A program made the position numbers and the translations under genes. Positions 60,544-64,000 of a stretch of DNA of 64,000 nt are shown one piece after another. The stretch's first letter is position 1. Every line of letters begins with the position of its first letter. The notes below the pieces were generated by a model. It was not told where the DNA came from. It made no database searches and saw only the letters and a list, made by a program, of their open reading frames with translations. Source of the stretch: a bacterium. GTDB taxonomy: Bacteria > Cyanobacteriota > Vampirovibrionia > Gastranaerophilales > Gastranaerophilaceae. The stretch covers positions 62,001-126,000 of the forward strand of contig JAFXHF010000016.1 of the NCBI GenBank assembly GCA_017536545.1, written 5' to 3'.

Positions 60544-60861
60544 ATGGCAACTAGCACAAAGAAAAACAGAATCAGAGTTTGTTTGAAAGCTTATGATCAC
60601 AAACTAATTGATTTATCTGCTGAAAAAATTGTAGAAACAGCAAAAAGAACAGACGCTAAAGTAGCTGGACCTATTCCTTTACCTACAAAAAGACGTATTT
60701 ATTGTGTATTGCGTTCACCACACGTAGATAAAAAATCTCGTGAACACTTCGAAATGAGAACACACAAACGCATTATCGATATTTACGAACCAACTCAAGC
60801 CACTATGGAAGAGTTACGTAGATTAGATTTACCGGCTGGTGTAGATATCGAAGCAAGATAG
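60544..60861 (+). CDS. rpsJ: Ribosomal protein uS10
   Basis: Small-subunit protein S10 (105 residues), also a partner of NusB in antitermination. It has [20 protein letters not shown] at the N-terminus, [19 protein letters not shown] and [17 protein letters not shown], all standard. I use the second ATG (60544) because AAAAGGA is seven bases upstream, leaving the first ATG (60538) only one base away. It heads the classic S10 operon; the next gene follows after an unusually long 223-base spacer. Confidence 0.96.
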   Translation: MATSTKKNRIRVCLKAYDHKLIDLSAEKIVETAKRTDAKVAGPIPLPTKRRIYCVLRSPHVDKKSREHFEMRTHKRIIDIYEPTQATMEELRRLDLPAGVDIEAR

Positions 60862-61084
60862 TTGCGACGATTCCAGTCTTTGAAAATTGAATAAGCATTA
60901 TGCATAGATAATGTGATCTACTACCCGCACGAGTCAAGTTCTAGGCGAAGAGGCGGTGGAAGGTGAAAGTCCTTCAATGAGGTAAAGAACAAGTAAGCAA
61001 AAGTAGCGCTCGCAAGAGAAAATGCAAACCTGAAATGGGGCGGAATGTGTTCGCACCAAGTAGGGCAAGCAGGAAAGGTAGAAT
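60862..61084 (+). ncRNA. Structured RNA-like element between rpsJ and rplC
   Basis: A 220-base spacer without an open frame and clearly richer in G and C than its neighbours from about 60920. Visible stems: CATTAT/ATAATG (60896-60914); GTTCT/AGAAC enclosing GAAGG-TGAAAGT-CCTTC (60938-60990); CTC-GCAA-GAG with a GNRA loop (about 61009-61018); GTG-UUCG-CAC (61047-61056); CCTG/CAGG closing the last part. It ends in AGGAAAGG, which serves as the rplC binding site. It could be an r-protein leader, or a small mobile-element-like RNA. I could not assign a family. Confidence 0.45.
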
Positions 61085-61720
61085 ATGACACTAGGTGTAA
61101 TAGGAAAAAAAGTTGGAATGACTCAAATCTTTGACGAACAAGGTTTGGCTATTCCTGTAACAGTTATCAAAGTTGACGAAACTGTTGTTACTCAAGTTAA
61201 AACAGTTGAAACTGATGGTTACAACGCTATCCAAGTTGGTACAGTTGCAGCGAAAGAAAAACACTTGACAAAAGCTCAATTGGGTCACTTCAAGAAAAAT
61301 AACTTATCAAACTACAGACATCTTCAAGAATTCAGAGTAGACAACCCACAAGACTACAAAGTAGGCGATAAAGTTGAACTTTCTGTATTAGAAAATGTTG
61401 AAAAAGTAGACGTAACAGGTAAATCTATTGGTAAAGGTTTCCAAGGTACAGTAAAAAGATGGAACTTTGGACGTGGACCAATGGCTCACGGTTCTAAAAA
61501 CCACAGAGAACCTGGTTCAATCGGTGCAGGTACAACTCCTTCACGTGTTATCAAAGGTAAAAGAATGGCTGGTAACATGGGTAACGAAAGAGTTACTATT
61601 ACTAAATTAAAATTAGTTAAAGTTGATTCAGCTAACGGTTTAATCTTAGTAAAAGGTTCAGTACCTGGATGCGAAGGTAGATTAGTTACAATCGTTCCTA
61701 CAAGAACAAAATGGAACTAA
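61085..61720 (+). CDS. rplC: Ribosomal protein uL3
   Basis: Large-subunit protein L3 (211 residues). Begins MTLGVIGKKVGMTQIFDEQG and contains GKGFQGTVKRWNFGRGPMAH followed by GSKNHREPGSIGAGTTPSRV, the loop that reaches the peptidyl-transferase centre, and GKRMAGNMGNERVT. Complete. The binding site AGGAAAGG lies at the end of the structured spacer. Confidence 0.97.
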   Translation: MTLGVIGKKVGMTQIFDEQGLAIPVTVIKVDETVVTQVKTVETDGYNAIQVGTVAAKEKHLTKAQLGHFKKNNLSNYRHLQEFRVDNPQDYKVGDKVELSVLENVEKVDVTGKSIGKGFQGTVKRWNFGRGPMAHGSKNHREPGSIGAGTTPSRVIKGKRMAGNMGNERVTITKLKLVKVDSANGLILVKGSVPGCEGRLVTIVPTRTKWN

Positions 61721-61825
61721 TTAATTAAAAGAAACAGACAAGTTTTAAAAATCCCGAGTTGCCATATAAAACGGAATTTCCGAAAGGGGTAACAGGCAAG
61801 TAGTAGAAATAAAGGAAAAAAGAAA
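61721..61825 (+). other. Spacer with hairpins between rplC and rplD
   Basis: About 105 bases. CGGAA/TTCCG and the longer pair GTTGCC/GGTAAC can fold into one stem-loop of about 40 bases. It may regulate rplD, whose product L4 controls this operon in E. coli by binding leader RNA. Weakly supported. Confidence 0.35.
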
Positions 61826-62452
61826 ATGTCAAAAGAAATATTAAGTACAAACGGTGAAAAATTAGGCGAAATTACATTAGCGAAAGAAGTTTTCGGTGTA
61901 GAACCTAACATCCATGTAATGCACTTAGCATTAAGAAGACAATTAAACAACGCTAGACAAGGTACAGCTTGTGCTAAAACAAGAGCTGAAGTATCTGGCG
62001 GTGGAAGAAAACCATGGAAACAAAAAGGTACTGGTAGAGCAAGAGCTGGTTCTCTTCGTTCACCATTATTCGCAGGCGGTGGTGTAATCTTCGGACCAAA
62101 ACCAAGAAGCTTTGCGTTCAATATGCCTCAAAAAGCTAGACAATTAGCTCTTAAATCAGCATTGTCAGCTAGAGAAGCACAAATCGTTGTAGTTAAAGAT
62201 TTCTCAACAATCACTGAACCAAAAACAAAATTAATGGTTAGTGCTTTGAAATCTCTTAACGTAAGCGGAAAAGTTTTAATCGTTGCAAATACAAAAGCTG
62301 ATGAAAATGCTAACTTAGAATTATCAGCAAGAAATATTCCAAGCGTAAAACTTTTATTACCAACAAACTTAAATGTGAAAGATTTATTGGAAGCTGATTT
62401 TGTTGTTATGACTGAATCTGCTGTAAATGAAATTACAGAAAGGTTACAATAA
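61826..62452 (+). CDS. rplD: Ribosomal protein uL4
   Basis: L4, 208 residues, a large-subunit protein lining the exit tunnel and known autoregulator of the S10 operon. It has HLALRRQLNNARQGTACAKT, the conserved GGGRKPWKQKGTGRARAG (extended tunnel loop) and GGVIFGPKPRSF. An AAGGAAAAAAG site precedes the start. The next gene overlaps by one base. Confidence 0.97.
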   Translation: MSKEILSTNGEKLGEITLAKEVFGVEPNIHVMHLALRRQLNNARQGTACAKTRAEVSGGGRKPWKQKGTGRARAGSLRSPLFAGGGVIFGPKPRSFAFNMPQKARQLALKSALSAREAQIVVVKDFSTITEPKTKLMVSALKSLNVSGKVLIVANTKADENANLELSARNIPSVKLLLPTNLNVKDLLEADFVVMTESAVNEITERLQ

Positions 62453-62748
62453 TGAGTAAAGAAACAGAAAGACTATATGACGTAATTAAAAAATCATTAA
62501 TTACAGAAAAATCAGTGGCAGCAACAGAAAATGCACAATATACTTTCGAAGTAAGAAAAGATGCAACAAAAATTGAAATTGCTAAAGCTGTAGAATTAGC
62601 TTTTCCAGGCAGAAAAGTTACAAAAGTAAGAACAATTTATATGCCATCTCACGAAAAAAGAATGGGCTACAAATTCGGTAGAACTGATTCATCTAAAAAA
62701 GCAGTTGTAACTATCGAAGGCGAACCAATCGAATTCATGGGAATTTAG
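62452..62748 (+). CDS. rplW: Ribosomal protein uL23
   Basis: L23, 98 residues, located at the tunnel exit and docking site for trigger factor and SRP. It has DVIKKSLITEKSVAATENAQ and KVTKVRTIYMPSHEKRMGYK. Overlaps rplD by one base (TAATG). Confidence 0.96.
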   Translation: MSKETERLYDVIKKSLITEKSVAATENAQYTFEVRKDATKIEIAKAVELAFPGRKVTKVRTIYMPSHEKRMGYKFGRTDSSKKAVVTIEGEPIEFMGI

Positions 62749-62823
62749 TGGATTTTGAACAGTCAATAATCCAATACAAAACAAGTAAGTACAAAAGCCA
62801 AGTAAATAGTAGGAGAAAATAAA

Positions 62824-63651
62824 ATGGCTATTAAGAAAATTAATCCGACGTCTCCGGGACAAAGAGGCATGACAAGAAGTGATTACCAAGAAATCACTAC
62901 TTCAACTCCTGAAAAATCTTTATTAAGATCATTGAAAAAAACAGCAGGAAGAAATAACACTGGTAGAATTACATGTCGTCACAAAGGCGGCGGTGTAAAA
63001 AGATCATACCGTGTAATTGACTTTAAAAGAGATAAATTTGGCGTACCAGCAACAGTTAAAACTATTGAGTACGATCCAAACAGAAACGTAAGAATTTCAC
63101 TATGTTTCTACGCTGATGGTGAAAAAAGATATATCTTGACTCCAGAAGGTTTAAACGTAGGTGATGTAATCGTTAGTGGTCCAGAAGCTCCAGTTCAAAC
63201 TGGTAACGCTCTTCCACTAGAATTGATTCCGTTAGGTTCTATCGTTCACAACGTTGAATTGAATCCAGGTCGTGGCGGAGTTATGGTTAGATCAGCTGGT
63301 AACTCAGCTCAAGTAATGGCTAAAGAAGGTAACTATGTAACTATTAAATTACCTTCAGGTGAAATGAGAATGGTAAGAAAAGAATGTATGGCTACTATCG
63401 GTACATTAGGTAACTCAGAATTCAAAAACTTATCAATCGGTAAAGCTGGTAGAAAACGTTACATGGGCATCAGACCAACTGTACGTGGTGTAACAATGAA
63501 CCCTTGCGATCACCCTCACGGTGGTGGTGAAGGTAAAACTGGTCCTGGTGGACACCCTAAAACACCTTGGGGTAAACCAGCTCTAGGTTACAAAACTCGT
63601 AAAAAAGGTAAAGCTTCTGATAAATTAATCGTTAGAAGACGTAAAAAGTAA
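62824..63651 (+). CDS. rplB: Ribosomal protein uL2
   Basis: L2, 275 residues, near the peptidyl-transferase centre. It has [45 protein letters not shown], the C-terminal [20 protein letters not shown] and [18 protein letters not shown]. Complete with a GGAGAAAA binding site. It is followed by a terminator-like hairpin before rpsS. Confidence 0.97.
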   Translation: MAIKKINPTSPGQRGMTRSDYQEITTSTPEKSLLRSLKKTAGRNNTGRITCRHKGGGVKRSYRVIDFKRDKFGVPATVKTIEYDPNRNVRISLCFYADGEKRYILTPEGLNVGDVIVSGPEAPVQTGNALPLELIPLGSIVHNVELNPGRGGVMVRSAGNSAQVMAKEGNYVTIKLPSGEMRMVRKECMATIGTLGNSEFKNLSIGKAGRKRYMGIRPTVRGVTMNPCDHPHGGGEGKTGPGGHPKTPWGKPALGYKTRKKGKASDKLIVRRRKK

Positions 63652-63664
63652 CAAATAATTAAAT

Positions 63665-63699
63665 AGGGCTTTAAGCCAACAAGATTTAAAGCCCTTTTT
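63665..63699 (+). terminator. Terminator-like hairpin between rplB and rpsS
   Basis: AGGGCTTTAA and TTAAAGCCCT, a perfect 10-bp stem with an 11-base loop and four to five T. Unexpected inside a ribosomal operon; may act as an attenuator or partial terminator. Confidence 0.7.
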
Positions 63700-63730
63700 A
63701 AAATAACAATAAACAATAAAGGAGAAATAA

Positions 63731-64000
63731 ATGGCACGTTCATTAAAAAAAGGTGCATATGTAGAAGAAGCTCTACAAAGAAAAATCGATAAAATGAATG
63801 CAAATTCAGAAAAGAAAGTTATCAAAACTTGGTCAAGAGCATCAATGATTGTACCTGATATGTTAAACCATACAATTGCTGTTCACAATGGTAAAACTCA
63901 CGTACCAGTATATGTAACAGAACAAATGGTAGGACATAAATTGGGCGAATTTGCACCTACAAGATTATTCAAAGGTCACGCTGGTGCAGATAAAGCGAAA
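63731..64000 (+). CDS. rpsS: Ribosomal protein uS19 (3' end outside window)
   Basis: S19, first 90 codons, cut by the window edge close to its natural end (about 92-95 residues). It begins [19 protein letters not shown] and has [40 protein letters not shown] and HAGADK. GGAGAAATAA precedes the ATG. Forms a complex with S13 in the small-subunit head. Confidence 0.96.
   Translation, partial: MARSLKKGAYVEEALQRKIDKMNANSEKKVIKTWSRASMIVPDMLNHTIAVHNGKTHVPVYVTEQMVGHKLGEFAPTRLFKGHAGADKAK

Noticed and set aside
61717-62121. 134-codon minus-strand frame over rplD
   Set aside because: Overlaps a certain ribosomal gene; Pro/Phe-rich translation of the reverse strand only.

Overview
The window is a low-GC stretch of a Gram-negative, anaerobic bacterial chromosome. 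Gram-negative character is suggested by a KdsC-type phosphatase and a TolC-like outer-membrane protein. Anaerobiosis is suggested by a class III ribonucleotide reductase with its activase, pyruvate phosphate dikinase and a Hyf-like membrane complex. The prepilin signature GFTLAEVLITLGIIGVV and a crowd of unrecognised proteins carrying a short N-terminal F-x-G motif remind me of gut Vampirovibrionia/Melainabacteria (Gastranaerophilales). That placement is an inference and was not tested.

Layout. 1-9.5 kb: a sensor kinase cut by the window edge, a KdsC-like phosphatase, a TPR protein, aspartokinase, a prepilin-like protein, an unknown membrane-anchored protein and ppdK. 9.6-13.5 kb: a small unknown gene, tRNA-Ala(TGC), a hairpin-rich spacer and two unknown minus-strand genes. 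13.6-17.8 kb: a five-gene surface-decoration operon (LicD, class V aminotransferase, cytidylyltransferase, hexapeptide acyltransferase, LicD), which probably makes and attaches a CDP-activated head group to a glycan. 17.8-19.0 kb: a HEVEH metallopeptidase-like protein. 19.2-26.4 kb: a six-gene Hyf-like operon whose large subunit has CxxS in place of both nickel-binding CxxC motifs, so it looks like an energy-converting hydrogenase-related (Ehr) complex rather than a hydrogenase.

26.4-34.5 kb: a TPR protein, an EamA transporter, an HD protein, a DUF559 nuclease flanked by 116-bp direct repeats, a fusion of a substrate-binding domain to TolC, a HEPN-like tail-anchored protein and pgi. 34.5-39.4 kb: an unknown membrane protein, a 25-codon peptide gene with its own promoter and terminator, and nrdDG behind a cobalamin riboswitch. 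39.4-46 kb: unknown proteins, a DtxR/MntR-type regulator with an operator in its own promoter and a His-tailed membrane partner, a SulP transporter and an HxlR regulator.

46-58.5 kb: aroB and aroK (aroK is frameshifted at a run of ten A), a substrate-binding lipoprotein, a CCA-adding-type enzyme, a large helicase-nuclease, a UPF0489-like protein, miaB, an M48 protease, pheA and a phosphohexomutase. 58.5-60.3 kb: three tandem paralogues of an unknown FGMA-motif family. 60.4-64 kb: the S10 ribosomal operon (rpsJ, rplC, rplD, rplW, rplB, rpsS), with a compact GC-rich RNA-like element between rpsJ and rplC and a terminator-like hairpin before rpsS.

Most metabolic genes are ordinary. The most interesting material is in the spacers (riboswitch, repeats, structured element, peptide gene), in the altered hydrogenase-like subunit, and in the set of unknown F-x-G proteins, several of which share an upstream sequence element.
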